Counted from the first letter of the stretch, positions 33,744-42,937 are shown. The stretch is 60,038 nucleotides of DNA from Aureispira sp964445645 (GCA_964445645.1 CAYULH010000015.1:1-60038), one strand, 5' to 3'. Notes: a model not told the origin generated them from the sequence alone. A program made the numbers and translations.

Positions 33744-34213
33744 AATTTTCTTAATAATTTAGCAGGGTTTCCAGCATACACCCCTTTCACAGTAATGTCT
33801 TTGGTAACAACGGCCCCCGCTCCAATAACGGTTCCAGAACAAATGTGTACAGGCAAAATAGTGGCATTGGAACCAATAGAAACATGGTCGTCAATTTGCG
33901 TGCTTTTCCATTGGGACGCATCGCCACCAGCAGGGCCACCATGCTCAAACAAATCATTGATAAACATAACCCCATGTCCAATAAAACAATCTTGTCCAAT
34001 GGTGACCAATTCGCAAACAAAAGTGTGGGATTGCACTCTAGTTCTTGCACCAATCACCACCCCTTTTTGCACTTCTACAAACGGCCCAATAAACGCCCCA
34101 TCGCCAATAGTACATTCGTACAAATTGCACGGCTCCACAATGGTCACCTGTTCCCCAAATTGCACGGCTCTCACTTGCGCCTGATAGCGTTTGGGTAGAT
34201 TATCTTCCGCCAT
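33740..34213 (-). CDS. UDP-sugar 3-N-acetyltransferase (WlbB/WbpD-like)
   Basis: The 157-residue left-handed beta-helix protein has hexapeptide coils (IGDGAFIGPFVEVQKGVVIGARTRVQSHT, IGQDCFIGHGVMFINDLF, IGSNATILPVHICSGTVIGAGAVVTKDI). HGVMFINDLF with its asparagine is like the active-site loop of the WlbB/WbpD family. It would acetylate the 3-amino group of the UDP-2-acetamido-3-amino uronate. It overlaps both neighbours (wlbA by 14 bp and the aminotransferase by 4 bp). Confidence 0.85.
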   Translation of the reverse strand: MAEDNLPKRYQAQVRAVQFGEQVTIVEPCNLYECTIGDGAFIGPFVEVQKGVVIGARTRVQSHTFVCELVTIGQDCFIGHGVMFINDLFEHGGPAGGDASQWKSTQIDDHVSIGSNATILPVHICSGTVIGAGAVVTKDITVKGVYAGNPAKLLRKL

Positions 34214-35222
34214 TTTTTTCTATTTCGTGATATATTTTGTCAATAATCTCCACCGTTTTCAATCCCTCAAACATATTGGTAGTGATTTGCCCACCACGCA
34301 ACAGCACATCGGCCACATTGGCATACACCAAATCATGATTGGACATAGAGCCTTTGTATTGGCCGTAATTGTTGGCCGTATTGCCTTCGGGCAAATTCTC
34401 AATTTTGAGACCTTCTATGTTCTGATATTCTAGCTCATTGAGGTATTGCCCCCCAATTTTGACCGTTCCTTTATCCCCAAACAAGGTCAAAGAGCCTTCC
34501 ATATTGCCCCCATAACTATTCACCGTATAATTGATGGTGCCTAGTGCATTGTTGTGAAAACGCAGAATAACCACGCCCGTATCTTCAAATTCGGTAATGC
34601 CCTGATGACAGAAATTATCACCAAAAGCCTTGGCCTCCTTCACATCGCCCACCAAGTAATACAACAAATCTACAAAATGACTGAATTGGGTGTATAAGGT
34701 GCCACCGTCCAACTGCCGACTGCCTTTCCAACTGTTCTTATAGTAATCTTCATTTCTATTCCAAAAACAAGACAACTGCACACTGTTGATTTTGCCCAAA
34801 TGACCTTGATCGATGGCCTCTTTGATGGCTTCTACAGGCGGATTGTAGCGGTTTTGTTTGATAACAAACAGCCGTTTATTGGCCTTTTCGGCTGCTTTGA
34901 TCATTTCGCCACAATCGTAGACCGAAATAGCCATTGGTTTCTCACAAAGTACGTGTTTGCCTGCCTTGAGCGCCGCAATACTATGGCTGGCATGCCAGCC
35001 ATTGGGGCTACAAATAGAGACAATATCTACCGCAGCATCGGCCAATAGGGCTTCTATACTATCAAAAGCTTGTGCTTGGTAAGCAGCCCCCAATTCTTCG
35101 GCACGTTCGGGCACAATATCACAAACGGCTGTTAATTCTATTCCTTGAGTATTTTTAATGTGTTTGGCGTGGCGTTGGGCAATTCGGCCACAGCCTACAA
35201 TACCAAAACGTAAAGTGTTCAT
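34200..35222 (-). CDS. Gfo/Idh/MocA oxidoreductase (WlbA/WbpB-like UDP-sugar 3-dehydrogenase)
   Basis: From the ATG at 35222 the product is 340 residues. It has the Rossmann motif RFGIVGCGRIAQRHAKHI, the conserved GKHVLCEKPMAISVYD (catalytic Lys) and KQNRYNPPVEAIKEAIDQG, WKGSRQLDGGTLYTQFSHFVDLL and the C-terminal MFEGLKTVEIIDKIY. This matches WlbA/WbpB, which oxidises UDP-2-acetamido-2-deoxy-glucuronate at C3. An upstream frame open to 35258 would overlap the next gene by 31 bp and has no family support. UDP-GlcNAc 6-dehydrogenase (WbpA), which supplies the substrate, is not in the window. Confidence 0.9.
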   Translation of the reverse strand: MNTLRFGIVGCGRIAQRHAKHIKNTQGIELTAVCDIVPERAEELGAAYQAQAFDSIEALLADAAVDIVSICSPNGWHASHSIAALKAGKHVLCEKPMAISVYDCGEMIKAAEKANKRLFVIKQNRYNPPVEAIKEAIDQGHLGKINSVQLSCFWNRNEDYYKNSWKGSRQLDGGTLYTQFSHFVDLLYYLVGDVKEAKAFGDNFCHQGITEFEDTGVVILRFHNNALGTINYTVNSYGGNMEGSLTLFGDKGTVKIGGQYLNELEYQNIEGLKIENLPEGNTANNYGQYKGSMSNHDLVYANVADVLLRGGQITTNMFEGLKTVEIIDKIYHEIEKNGGR

Positions 35223-35227
35223 AGTCT

Positions 35228-36484
35228 TTAATATAAATGTTTGTATACAGCTACCCAATCAACAATACATTGGTGCATCACCATTCGCTCTAGTGCTATG
35301 GTAGCATTTTGGGCACGGGCTGCTGCACTTGGTCCTCTATTGGGATTGGCCAATAAAGTAGGTATTTCTGATAATTGGGCAACTTCGCTGTATTTTAATC
35401 CTGCTCTTCTTAATATGCCATACGGCAACCATGCTCCTACAATAACCCAACAACCCGCATAAATGGCTTCTGTCATAGCATTGTTCAGGGCATCGGCATC
35501 TCTAATATTCAAATGTACATCTGCTACTACGGGCAACAAGAGTACTTCTTCATCTGTTAGGTAATTGGTCAAGTGAGCATGGGCAAAGATACTATTTTCT
35601 AGGGTAGTCTTTAGCAAATTGAAGTAATTGCTATCTTGGTTATTATAAGTAGTAGGTACCAATAAAAATAGTTCGTCTTTTAGATGTGGCACTTGTTGGG
35701 TCAATGCTTCTATAACCGTTACATGCTGGTGCCCTGCCCCTCCACTGTAGCCAATTTGGACAATGGTTTTATTATTGGGAATATTATGCTTTCGCTTAAA
35801 AGCTTGTATTTTTTCTTGTTCTTGTTTTAATCGTTCAATGGTGTCAAAACGCTCTTGATGGCATCCAAAAATAACTTGATGCACCTTGGATTTGAAGGAA
35901 CGGCCAAACTTGGAGAGAAAAATTTGTTCCATTTCGGGCGTGTGCAGCGTGATGGCATCGGCCCGCTCTAGTGCCGTAAGCTGTTGGTCGTAGGCTACTC
36001 GGCCTGTTTCTTGAAATAGGTCAGAACCCCAAAACGACAGCATTACTTTTTGGTGGGCTTGCACATAATCCAGCTGCTGCAAAAACCCCGGCGCACAATA
36101 ATGAATGTTCACAATATCAAAAGGCGCAAATATTTCTTGGAGTGCCTGATCGTTATAATACTGCGCTACCCATTGATACAGAACTTGATAGGCTGGGCGA
36201 ATTTGCAGCCGCAGCAATTTTTTGAAAAAAGCCCCCCAAGGCTTAGAGCGGCCTTTGAATGCCAGCCAACGCCCCAAAAGAACCGTTTTTTTGACTTGGG
36301 CAGGGTCAACAACAGGGCGTTCTATCAATTGTCCAAAATGAGTGCGATCTTCTTCTGTGAGTACACCGCCCGGCTTGTTGAGTCCATACAGTGCTATCTC
36401 CGCCTCGGGCATGGCCGCCTGTAGCAAGGGATAAAATTGCTTCATCAGTACAAAGCTGGTATGTCCAGTCAGTAATATTTTCAT
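35228..36484 (-). CDS. Probable glycosyltransferase of GT-B fold (WecF-like layout)
   Basis: The 418-residue protein starts ILLTGHTSFVLMKQFYPLLQ and has a Rossmann-like second half: a beta-strand with IVQIGYSGGAGHQHVTVIEALTQQV-type residues, LFLLVPTTYNNQD, a stretch AHLTNYLTDEEVLLLPVVAD and ADALNNAMTEAIYAGCWVIVG. The order glycine-rich strand, His, LLVPTTYN, then TNYLTDEE is like that of dTDP-Fuc4NAc transferases (WecF) and related acceptor-lipid enzymes. No family is certain. It overlaps the nucleotidyltransferase gene by 4 bp and lies 5 bp before wlbA. Confidence 0.65.
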   Translation of the reverse strand: MKILLTGHTSFVLMKQFYPLLQAAMPEAEIALYGLNKPGGVLTEEDRTHFGQLIERPVVDPAQVKKTVLLGRWLAFKGRSKPWGAFFKKLLRLQIRPAYQVLYQWVAQYYNDQALQEIFAPFDIVNIHYCAPGFLQQLDYVQAHQKVMLSFWGSDLFQETGRVAYDQQLTALERADAITLHTPEMEQIFLSKFGRSFKSKVHQVIFGCHQERFDTIERLKQEQEKIQAFKRKHNIPNNKTIVQIGYSGGAGHQHVTVIEALTQQVPHLKDELFLLVPTTYNNQDSNYFNLLKTTLENSIFAHAHLTNYLTDEEVLLLPVVADVHLNIRDADALNNAMTEAIYAGCWVIVGAWLPYGILRRAGLKYSEVAQLSEIPTLLANPNRGPSAAARAQNATIALERMVMHQCIVDWVAVYKHLY

Positions 36485-37563
36485 CCAAATCGTTGCTTAA
36501 AACTGCTCTGTGATTTATCATACTCCTTCCAATTGCCAATATCCATCCAAGCCCCCTCACTCACAGGGAACACCCCTACTTTTCCCGATCGCGCCATAAT
36601 CTGCTCCATCAAATGCGTGATGTGAAACAAACCTTCTCCATCTGGAATTTCTTCCAATAAATGGGGCTCCAAAATATACACCCCTGCATTGACATAATAA
36701 GTCAAATTCGGTTTCTCGGTCAACTTGGTTAATAAGCCCTTTTCAGAAATTTCCATGGTTCCATACGGTATATTGTATTCCTTGATAGTGGCTACAGCCG
36801 TCAGTTCATTGTTATTATCCTTGTGATATTGCAAAATATCTCTATAGTCCTGATCTATAATAATATCACAATTGGAAACAAAGAAGGTACTTTTGATGGT
36901 GTCTTTGAGCAAACGCAAACTCCCTGCGGTGCCTAGAGGTTGGGGTTCCTTAAAATAATGTACTTGGTAGTTTTTATTAGGAATAGAATCAAAATGAAAC
37001 TTGATAAAATCGGCTTTGTAATTGACAGACAAATAAAAATCACAAGCACCCTCCTCACAAAAAGAATCAATAATGGTTTCTACCATTGGCTTGCCGCCCA
37101 GCGGAACAAGCGGTTTGGGAATAACATCCGTAATAGGTTTGAGGCGTGTTCCCTTGCCCCCTGCCATAATCACCACAGGAATATTGCCCAGCAGCTTATC
37201 CTTGCGTTGGCGGCGCTCGTATCGCTCTCTCCAAAAAATAACATCATTGAGCTTGCCCTCTTGATCTAGAATAGGCAACAACTCAATCCGTTTTTCTTCC
37301 ATCAAATCCCGAATGTTGGCGGTGGTATCGGTGGTTTTGCCCACGGTAATATGCGGCCGCAAAACGTTGCCAACCTGATAATCCAAACTCCCCTTAGACA
37401 AAATACGACGCTGAATATCGCCAATGCTAATCAAACTATAATACACACCATCTTTTGTTACCAACAAGGATTTACAATCGTTCTCGTCCATTTGGCGCAT
37501 CGCCTCAATCAAGCTGGCTTGATGATCGATCACTAAGTGGTCAATTTGGCTTAAATCATACAT
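36481..37563 (-). CDS. CBS-domain sugar nucleotidyltransferase (PtmE-like)
   Basis: The 360-residue protein has a tandem CBS pair (about 1-122, IEAMRQMDENDCKSLLVTKDG and ANIRDLMEEKRIELLPILDQ) and a nucleotidyltransferase domain (about 128-355) opening PVVIMAGGKGTRLKPITDV and IPKPLVPLGGKPMVETII, with FVSNCDIIIDQDY as metal site. This order is that of PtmE, which in the Campylobacter legionaminic acid route activates glucosamine-1-phosphate with GTP. Adjacent LegC and LegB support that. The nucleotide used here cannot be read from sequence. Confidence 0.85.
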   Translation of the reverse strand: MYDLSQIDHLVIDHQASLIEAMRQMDENDCKSLLVTKDGVYYSLISIGDIQRRILSKGSLDYQVGNVLRPHITVGKTTDTTANIRDLMEEKRIELLPILDQEGKLNDVIFWRERYERRQRKDKLLGNIPVVIMAGGKGTRLKPITDVIPKPLVPLGGKPMVETIIDSFCEEGACDFYLSVNYKADFIKFHFDSIPNKNYQVHYFKEPQPLGTAGSLRLLKDTIKSTFFVSNCDIIIDQDYRDILQYHKDNNNELTAVATIKEYNIPYGTMEISEKGLLTKLTEKPNLTYYVNAGVYILEPHLLEEIPDGEGLFHITHLMEQIMARSGKVGVFPVSEGAWMDIGNWKEYDKSQSSFKQRFG

Positions 37564-37619
37564 AGTGTGGGTCTTTTATAAGCTTTTTGTAATAAAGAAA
37601 GGTAGCAGGTACCTGAAAT

Positions 37620-38756
37620 TTATGGCCGTACGCTGCTCGGAATATTCACTACCCGTGCTGCCAATGCTGTTGCTTGTGCAAGGTCGCCTCTAATACTATT
37701 CTGATACTGAGGCAAACTATTCATCAAGTCCCAAATAGGGCGTGTCATCACCCCTTGGCTGTTGGTCGCTTCCAGAAAGGCTTCTTTCTCTTCGGCATCT
37801 TGCAGCAAGAGGGTATTGAGCCAAAAATTGGCCGTAGTACCTGCACGCTCCCAAACAAAATCAGGTGCTTGTTCTGCAAAAAAGTCTCGATAAGCAGTAG
37901 CCAATTGTCGCTTGTTTTCCAAAAACTGGGGCAAACACTCCAATTGAGCAACGGCCAAAGCCGCATTAATATTGGGCATTCGGTAATTAAATCCCATTTC
38001 TTCGTGGCGATAAGCCCATTTGTGGGGTTGTTTGGCCGTTGTAGTGAGGTGCTTGATGCGTTTTCCTAATTCGACATCTTGGGTCACGACCGCACCACCA
38101 CCACCTGCCGTGGCTATTTTATTACCATTAAAACTAAACACGCCCAAAGTACCAAAAGTACCCGTGTGTTGTTGGCCAATATAACTGCCCAAGGACTCGG
38201 CCGCATCTTCTACCACAGCAATGTTCCATTGCTGACAAACCGCCACAATTTCCTCTATTCTGCACGGAAAACCAAAGGTGTGCATCGGCACACAAGCCTT
38301 GATGGCTCGTTGAGTAGCCTTGTGCATACAACGTCCAGCTACCCGCTCGCATTGTTCTTCCAAAAAACTAGCCAAAGCCGTGGGCGACAAGCCCATCGTA
38401 TCCGCATCCACATCTACAAACACAGGTGATGCGCCAGTGTAGGCAATGGCATTGCAGGTAGCTACAAAAGTCAAGGGCTGGGTAATGACCAAATCCTGTG
38501 GGCCTACGTCCAATACATGCAGTGCAATGTGCAGCCCACTAGTGCCATTAACAACGGCTGTAGTATGTGCTGCCCCTGTATAGGCACACATCGTTTCTTC
38601 AAATTGATCCACAAATTTCCCGACAGAGGAAACAAAGGTGGAGTCAATACATGCTTCCAAATAAGCTTTTTCATTGCCTACAAAAACGGGCGCATGTAAG
38701 GGAATAAATCCTTCTGGAAATTGCGCTTTGATATGTTGAATGATGTCCTTAAACAT
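37620..38756 (-). CDS. legC: LegC-type aminotransferase
   Basis: The 378-residue PLP enzyme starts FKDIIQHIKAQFPEGFIPLH and contains FVGNEKAYLEACIDSTFVSSVGKFV, AVVNGTSGLHIALHVLDV, CVPMHTFGFPCRIEEIVAVC, EDAAESLGSYI and the lysine motif SFNGNKIATAGGGGAV. The VPVHTFGHP-like form and the SFNGNK motif are characteristic of LegC. It transaminates the 4-keto sugar nucleotide to the 4-amino sugar on the way to legionaminic acid. It overlaps legB by 8 bp. The synthase (LegI), hydrolase/epimerase (LegG) and CMP-transferase (LegF) are not in the window. Confidence 0.9.
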   Translation of the reverse strand: MFKDIIQHIKAQFPEGFIPLHAPVFVGNEKAYLEACIDSTFVSSVGKFVDQFEETMCAYTGAAHTTAVVNGTSGLHIALHVLDVGPQDLVITQPLTFVATCNAIAYTGASPVFVDVDADTMGLSPTALASFLEEQCERVAGRCMHKATQRAIKACVPMHTFGFPCRIEEIVAVCQQWNIAVVEDAAESLGSYIGQQHTGTFGTLGVFSFNGNKIATAGGGGAVVTQDVELGKRIKHLTTTAKQPHKWAYRHEEMGFNYRMPNINAALAVAQLECLPQFLENKRQLATAYRDFFAEQAPDFVWERAGTTANFWLNTLLLQDAEEKEAFLEATNSQGVMTRPIWDLMNSLPQYQNSIRGDLAQATALAARVVNIPSSVRP

Positions 38757-39753
38757 TGTAGATTCCGGGTTTGTACAGTCTTAAATTTTCTTTATCAGAA
38801 AACCAATCAATCGTAGCTTGCAAGCCTTGCTCTAAGGTGTAGGCAGGCGACCAATTGGTGTGTGCTTTGATTTTGGTATGGTCTCCAAACAAGCGAAAAA
38901 CCTCCGATTTGGCAGGGCGCAGGCGCTTGGGGTCTTGCACAATTTTGGCCTTGGGATTGATCAATTCTACCAAGGTATCGGCCATTTTTTGCATGGTAAT
39001 TTCCGAATTGGTGGCAATATTGCAATCCTGCCCTATCAATTCCTTGCTGTTGGCTATAGCCAAAAAACCACGGGCGGTATCTTTCACAAACAACAAATCC
39101 CGGGTAGGAGTCAAATCGCCCAATTGAATTTCTTCAAAACCTGCCAATAATTGTGTAATAATGGTTGGAATAATAGCCCGTGCCGATTGTCGGGGCCCAT
39201 AGGTATTGAAGGGGCGCACAATGGTAACGGGCAAATCAAAAGAGCGGTAAAAAGACTCGGCCATGCAGTCTGCGCCAATCTTGGAAGCCGAATAGGGGGA
39301 CTGTGGCTGCCTCGGGTGCGCCTCGGTAATGGGTACAAACTGTGCGGTACCATAAACTTCGGAGGTAGAAGTTACCAACACCCGTTCTAGGCCCAAATCT
39401 CGGGCTGCTTGCAAAATATTTAGGGTTCCCTTGATATTGGTATCAACATAGGAATCGGGCGAATGGTACGAATAGGGAATGGCTATGAGTGCCGCCAAGT
39501 GATACACCACCGAGCAACCTTGCATAGCGGTACGCACCCCATTGGGGTCACGTACATCGCCCATAAAAATATCCAATTGGTCTAGTTTTTCCTTGGGGAA
39601 ATTGTCGAGCCAGCCCCAAGTGCCAAAGGAATTGTACAAACAAAAGGCACGCACTTGATAGCCTTCTTCCAATAGCAATTCTACCAGATGGCTTCCAATA
39701 AAACCATCGGCTCCTGTTACAAGTACTTTTTGCTGTTTATTTTTTGTTGTCAT
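38749..39753 (-). CDS. legB: LegB-type NAD-dependent 4,6-dehydratase
   Basis: From the ATG at 39753 the product is 334 residues. It has VLVTGADGFIGSHLVELLLE, the DNFPKEKLDQLDIFMGDVRD segment, the LVTSTSEVYGTA catalytic motif, YxxxK in SPYSASKIGADCMAES, RPFNTYGPRQSARAIIPTII and DLTPTRDLLFVKDTARGF, all signatures of LegB. It forms the 4-keto-6-deoxy sugar nucleotide from GlcNAc-nucleotide. A longer reading frame (to 39837) would overlap the sulfotransferase gene and lacks family support. Confidence 0.93.
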   Translation of the reverse strand: MTTKNKQQKVLVTGADGFIGSHLVELLLEEGYQVRAFCLYNSFGTWGWLDNFPKEKLDQLDIFMGDVRDPNGVRTAMQGCSVVYHLAALIAIPYSYHSPDSYVDTNIKGTLNILQAARDLGLERVLVTSTSEVYGTAQFVPITEAHPRQPQSPYSASKIGADCMAESFYRSFDLPVTIVRPFNTYGPRQSARAIIPTIITQLLAGFEEIQLGDLTPTRDLLFVKDTARGFLAIANSKELIGQDCNIATNSEITMQKMADTLVELINPKAKIVQDPKRLRPAKSEVFRLFGDHTKIKAHTNWSPAYTLEQGLQATIDWFSDKENLRLYKPGIYNV

Positions 39754-39758
39754 AATTT

Positions 39759-40634
39759 TTATGCTAATTTCCCGTAAATACGAGTTTGCGCCTCTTTTGT
39801 TAAGGCCATAAATTGTTCTTGTTCGGCTGCTGTCCACGCCTCTACCCCCTCGTAAACCAAGGCTTGGGTTTGATTTTTCTTTACCGTCATCAGTTTCAAG
39901 CGTTCTTGTAGTTGCACCGCTGTTAGTTCTATTTTCATAAAGGCCAATAATCGCTCAATCATCTGTTGGCGTGTAGCGGCATTCTTAGAAAACAAATCTT
40001 CAAACTTGAGATGCAGGGTTGTTGTGGGGTTCGCTTCCGCAAAATCCATCAAAATGGTATTGCACTTGTTCCAATACCAAGCAATTTTTTGCGGGCGGCT
40101 AAAGGTGGGCCAAGCGTGATAATGTGTATCGCCTTCAAAATCAGTTGCAGCTATTCGTTTTCTTTTGTCATTATCATCATAAAAATAAAAAGCCCCATCA
40201 TCCAGAGGTGATTTGTTTAAAGCCGATTTCATATAAGAACTGGCTTGGCGTGTAATGATAACAAAACGGGCCTTTGGAAACACTTGTTGGGCTTCGGGCA
40301 ACAGGAAGGAAAGAAAAGGATTGCTCTCTACATAACGCTTGGTGCGCGCATGGCAATGCGCCCGCAAAAATGGCTCTCTGGCTGCCCGAATAGCCTTAAC
40401 AATGGCCGTTGTATTTTTTTTGTTGCGATGTTTTTCGATTCCAAGATCAAATAAATCGGGCTGTGGCTCGTGTACGGCTAGTGTATGAGCGTCTATTCCT
40501 TCAAAAAAAGATTCAAAAAACTGGGTGCCTGTTCTGCCTGTACTAGCGATAAAGGTCGTGTCCAATATTGCTGGGCGCAAATGCCTATAATAATGTGCTT
40601 GATTGCCTGCTTTTGTTAGGATAGATTTAATCAT
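39759..40634 (-). CDS. Sulfotransferase
   Basis: The 291-residue protein has a 5'-phosphosulfate-binding loop STGRTGTQFF (31-40) and a 3'-phosphate-binding stretch RFVIITRQASSYMKSALN (123-140), the two signatures of PAPS-dependent sulfotransferases. There is no signal peptide or membrane segment, so it would act in the cytoplasm, where PAPS is made, and could sulfate the growing glycan or its lipid-linked precursor. Its start overlaps the end of wzt by 8 bp and legB begins 5 bp after it, so it is embedded in the polysaccharide transcript. The exact acceptor is unknown. Confidence 0.85.
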   Translation of the reverse strand: MIKSILTKAGNQAHYYRHLRPAILDTTFIASTGRTGTQFFESFFEGIDAHTLAVHEPQPDLFDLGIEKHRNKKNTTAIVKAIRAAREPFLRAHCHARTKRYVESNPFLSFLLPEAQQVFPKARFVIITRQASSYMKSALNKSPLDDGAFYFYDDNDKRKRIAATDFEGDTHYHAWPTFSRPQKIAWYWNKCNTILMDFAEANPTTTLHLKFEDLFSKNAATRQQMIERLLAFMKIELTAVQLQERLKLMTVKKNQTQALVYEGVEAWTAAEQEQFMALTKEAQTRIYGKLA

Positions 40635-41919
40635 GTATTATTGTACCATCTAATAAAACCATATTATTACTTCTATTGGAACGCCCTACTTGCCAAAAAT
40701 CGCCGGGAAGAATGGTGATTGGAAAGGCACTAGTAATGTTGTCGAGCATGTGCTCGGGCTGTGTGCCGCCCTCAGAGGCCACGAGTTTTAGCTCATAATT
40801 GCCCCCTCTGAGTGCCAACTGTGGCAAATCCAATGTAAATGTTCCCGTTTTGCCCAATTGGTGAAAGGTGGTGCCCATTTCATCGCTCGAAAACCCTAAG
40901 ATGCGATTTTCGTCCTTATCCCAAACACTTACGCCCAATAGGAAACGCTCGGGCTGTACGGTGCCATCGCTATTATAATGAAAAACAAAACGCACGGGAT
41001 CGGCCGAAACTAGTTCTTGGGCTGCTCGGCCGTCTGCTCTGTACATTTCTACTTTCGTAAATTTCAATCGGCCATCTCCCAAGCGGTCGGTACGGTTGGC
41101 GAGGTCTTGACTGGCATCTACCTTTTGGCTATTGAGATAAAAATTAATAGCATCATCAGGTGTACCGTCATAAATTTGCTGCCCGTTTTGCAAGACAATA
41201 GCACGAGTACACAGTGTTCGGATAGAACCCATATTATGACTCACAAACAACACTGTTCGGCCACCACCACGGCTTACTTCCTTCATTTTGCCAATAGCCT
41301 TTTTCTGAAATTCGGCATCTCCTACAGCTAGTACTTCATCTACAATGAGAATTTCGGGTTCCAAAAAGGCGGCCACCGCAAAACCCAAACGCACCCGCAT
41401 TCCAGAGGAATAACGCTTGACAGGCGTATCTACATACAAGGCACAGCCAGCAAAATCTACAATTTCGTCAAACTTGCGTGCAATTTCGGCACGGCGCATT
41501 CCCAAAATAGCTCCATTGAGGTAAATATTTTCACGGGCAGTCATCTCAGGGTGCATTCCGGTGCCCACTTCTAGGAGCGAAGCAATGCGCCCTTTGGCCT
41601 TAATGTAGCCTTGAGTGGGCGCTGTTACGCGCGAAATTAGCTTTAATAAAGTAGATTTTCCTGCTCCATTCTTGCCAATAATTCCCAGTACTTCCCCTTG
41701 TTTGACTTTAAAATCAATATCCTTGAGCGCCCAAACATAATCCGAATCGCCTTTGTCTTGTGAGCGGTCGTTGACTTGCCCTACCAAGCTGTAGGGGTCT
41801 TCCTTGCCTCTGATTCTTGCCCAGAGTCGATTGAGGTCATGGGATAAGGTACCCGTTCCAATCTCTCCTAGACGATATTGTTTGGATAATTTTTCGATGC
41901 TTAGAGCCGTATTAGACAT
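40627..41919 (-). CDS. wzt: O-antigen/polysaccharide ABC transporter ATP-binding protein with C-terminal carbohydrate-binding domain
   Basis: The 430-residue protein has an ATPase domain (about 5-260) with Walker A GKNGAGKST (82-90), signature YSSGMRVRL (170-178) and Walker B ILIVDEVLAVGD (190-201), then a C-terminal beta-sandwich (about 285-425) of the Wzt_C kind. In ABC-dependent O-antigen export, such as O8/O9a of E. coli, that domain recognises a modification on the finished chain end before export. Together with Wzm it would move the undecaprenol-linked polymer across the inner membrane. The operon order wzm-wzt-sulfotransferase is tight. Confidence 0.93.
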   Translation of the reverse strand: MSNTALSIEKLSKQYRLGEIGTGTLSHDLNRLWARIRGKEDPYSLVGQVNDRSQDKGDSDYVWALKDIDFKVKQGEVLGIIGKNGAGKSTLLKLISRVTAPTQGYIKAKGRIASLLEVGTGMHPEMTARENIYLNGAILGMRRAEIARKFDEIVDFAGCALYVDTPVKRYSSGMRVRLGFAVAAFLEPEILIVDEVLAVGDAEFQKKAIGKMKEVSRGGGRTVLFVSHNMGSIRTLCTRAIVLQNGQQIYDGTPDDAINFYLNSQKVDASQDLANRTDRLGDGRLKFTKVEMYRADGRAAQELVSADPVRFVFHYNSDGTVQPERFLLGVSVWDKDENRILGFSSDEMGTTFHQLGKTGTFTLDLPQLALRGGNYELKLVASEGGTQPEHMLDNITSAFPITILPGDFWQVGRSNRSNNMVLLDGTIIHD

Positions 41920-41951
41920 GTATTTTATTTTTAATAAGCTTCTTTTTATTG

Positions 41952-42800
41952 CTAAACCGTGTCTACAAAGCTTCGTTCTGTTTTGTTAAAAATGAGCACC
42001 CCCATCAACACTATTACTACCGTAAAACCACTGGCGTACAACAAGCCTGCTGTTGTCAGATAGCCTTCTCCTAAGAAAATTTGTTTGAATGCTTCTACAA
42101 TATGCGCCAATGGATTGTAAAACATTAGATTGCGTAATGTTCCTGCTGGCAATCCCTCTACAGGGTAAATAACTGGTGTAGCATACATAAGCAACTGAAC
42201 CCCAAACTGTAGCAAGAATTTCAAATCTCGATATTTGGTCGTTAATGCACTAAAAATAAGCCCAAAGCCCAAGCCTAAGCCTGCCATCAAAACAATGAGA
42301 ATTGGCAAGAGCCAAATCAGTGCCCACGTAAAACTAATGGCACTGCCCTGAACGAGATAAAAAGCATAAACACCTAAAAATAAGACCATCTGAATGCCAA
42401 ATTTGACCAAGCCTGACACGACCTTGGACAAAGGCATAATGAGTCTTGGAAAATAGACTTTTCCAAAAATATCAGCATTGCGGGTAAAGGTGTCGGAGGT
42501 CTGTATAAAACAATCGGAAAAGTACGTCCATATAATAATTCCAGCCAAATAAAACAAAGAGGGTGGCACGGTGCCCACATCAATCTTGGCGATAGTTCCA
42601 AAAACTACCAAGAACATGAACATGGTCAATATGGGTTGTACCACAAACCACAAAGGCCCTAGAACGGTCTGTTTATAAACCGTTACAATGTCTCGCTTAA
42701 CAAACATGAGTAGCAAATCGCGATAGTCCCACAGTTCTTTTAGGTCTACTTCTAGTAACCCTCGGTGTGGTTTTATGACTAAATCCCAATCTTCTTTCAT
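41952..42800 (-). CDS. wzm: Polysaccharide ABC transporter permease
   Basis: The 282-residue protein is of the ABC-2 type with six predicted membrane helices (about 53-75, 83-105, 128-150, 160-185, 193-215 and 250-272) and the opening VIKPHRGLLEVDLKELWDYRDLL. TVYKQTVLGPLWFVVQPILTM is the conserved start of the first helix. It pairs with the ATPase encoded 32 bp downstream. A 137-bp gap without clear terminator separates it from the crcB stop, so transcription from wecA-type gene through crcB into wzm is likely. Confidence 0.92.
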   Translation of the reverse strand: MKEDWDLVIKPHRGLLEVDLKELWDYRDLLLMFVKRDIVTVYKQTVLGPLWFVVQPILTMFMFLVVFGTIAKIDVGTVPPSLFYLAGIIIWTYFSDCFIQTSDTFTRNADIFGKVYFPRLIMPLSKVVSGLVKFGIQMVLFLGVYAFYLVQGSAISFTWALIWLLPILIVLMAGLGLGFGLIFSALTTKYRDLKFLLQFGVQLLMYATPVIYPVEGLPAGTLRNLMFYNPLAHIVEAFKQIFLGEGYLTTAGLLYASGFTVVIVLMGVLIFNKTERSFVDTV

Positions 42801-42937
42801 ATAATTAATGGTCTTTATTGTGATAATGATTCAGCATTTTTGGGTGGTTCTACAACCTTGGTGGAGATGGGCAAAGATAGGCTTTAGCAATGAATAACAA
42901 AAGATTATTTGGGCTTTTTGCTTTTGGTGTCAATGGA

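Noticed and set aside
39759..39837. Longer start of the LegB gene (28 more codons)
   Set aside because: The extension overlaps the sulfotransferase coding sequence and has no similarity to LegB, whose Rossmann fold begins right after the ATG at 39753.
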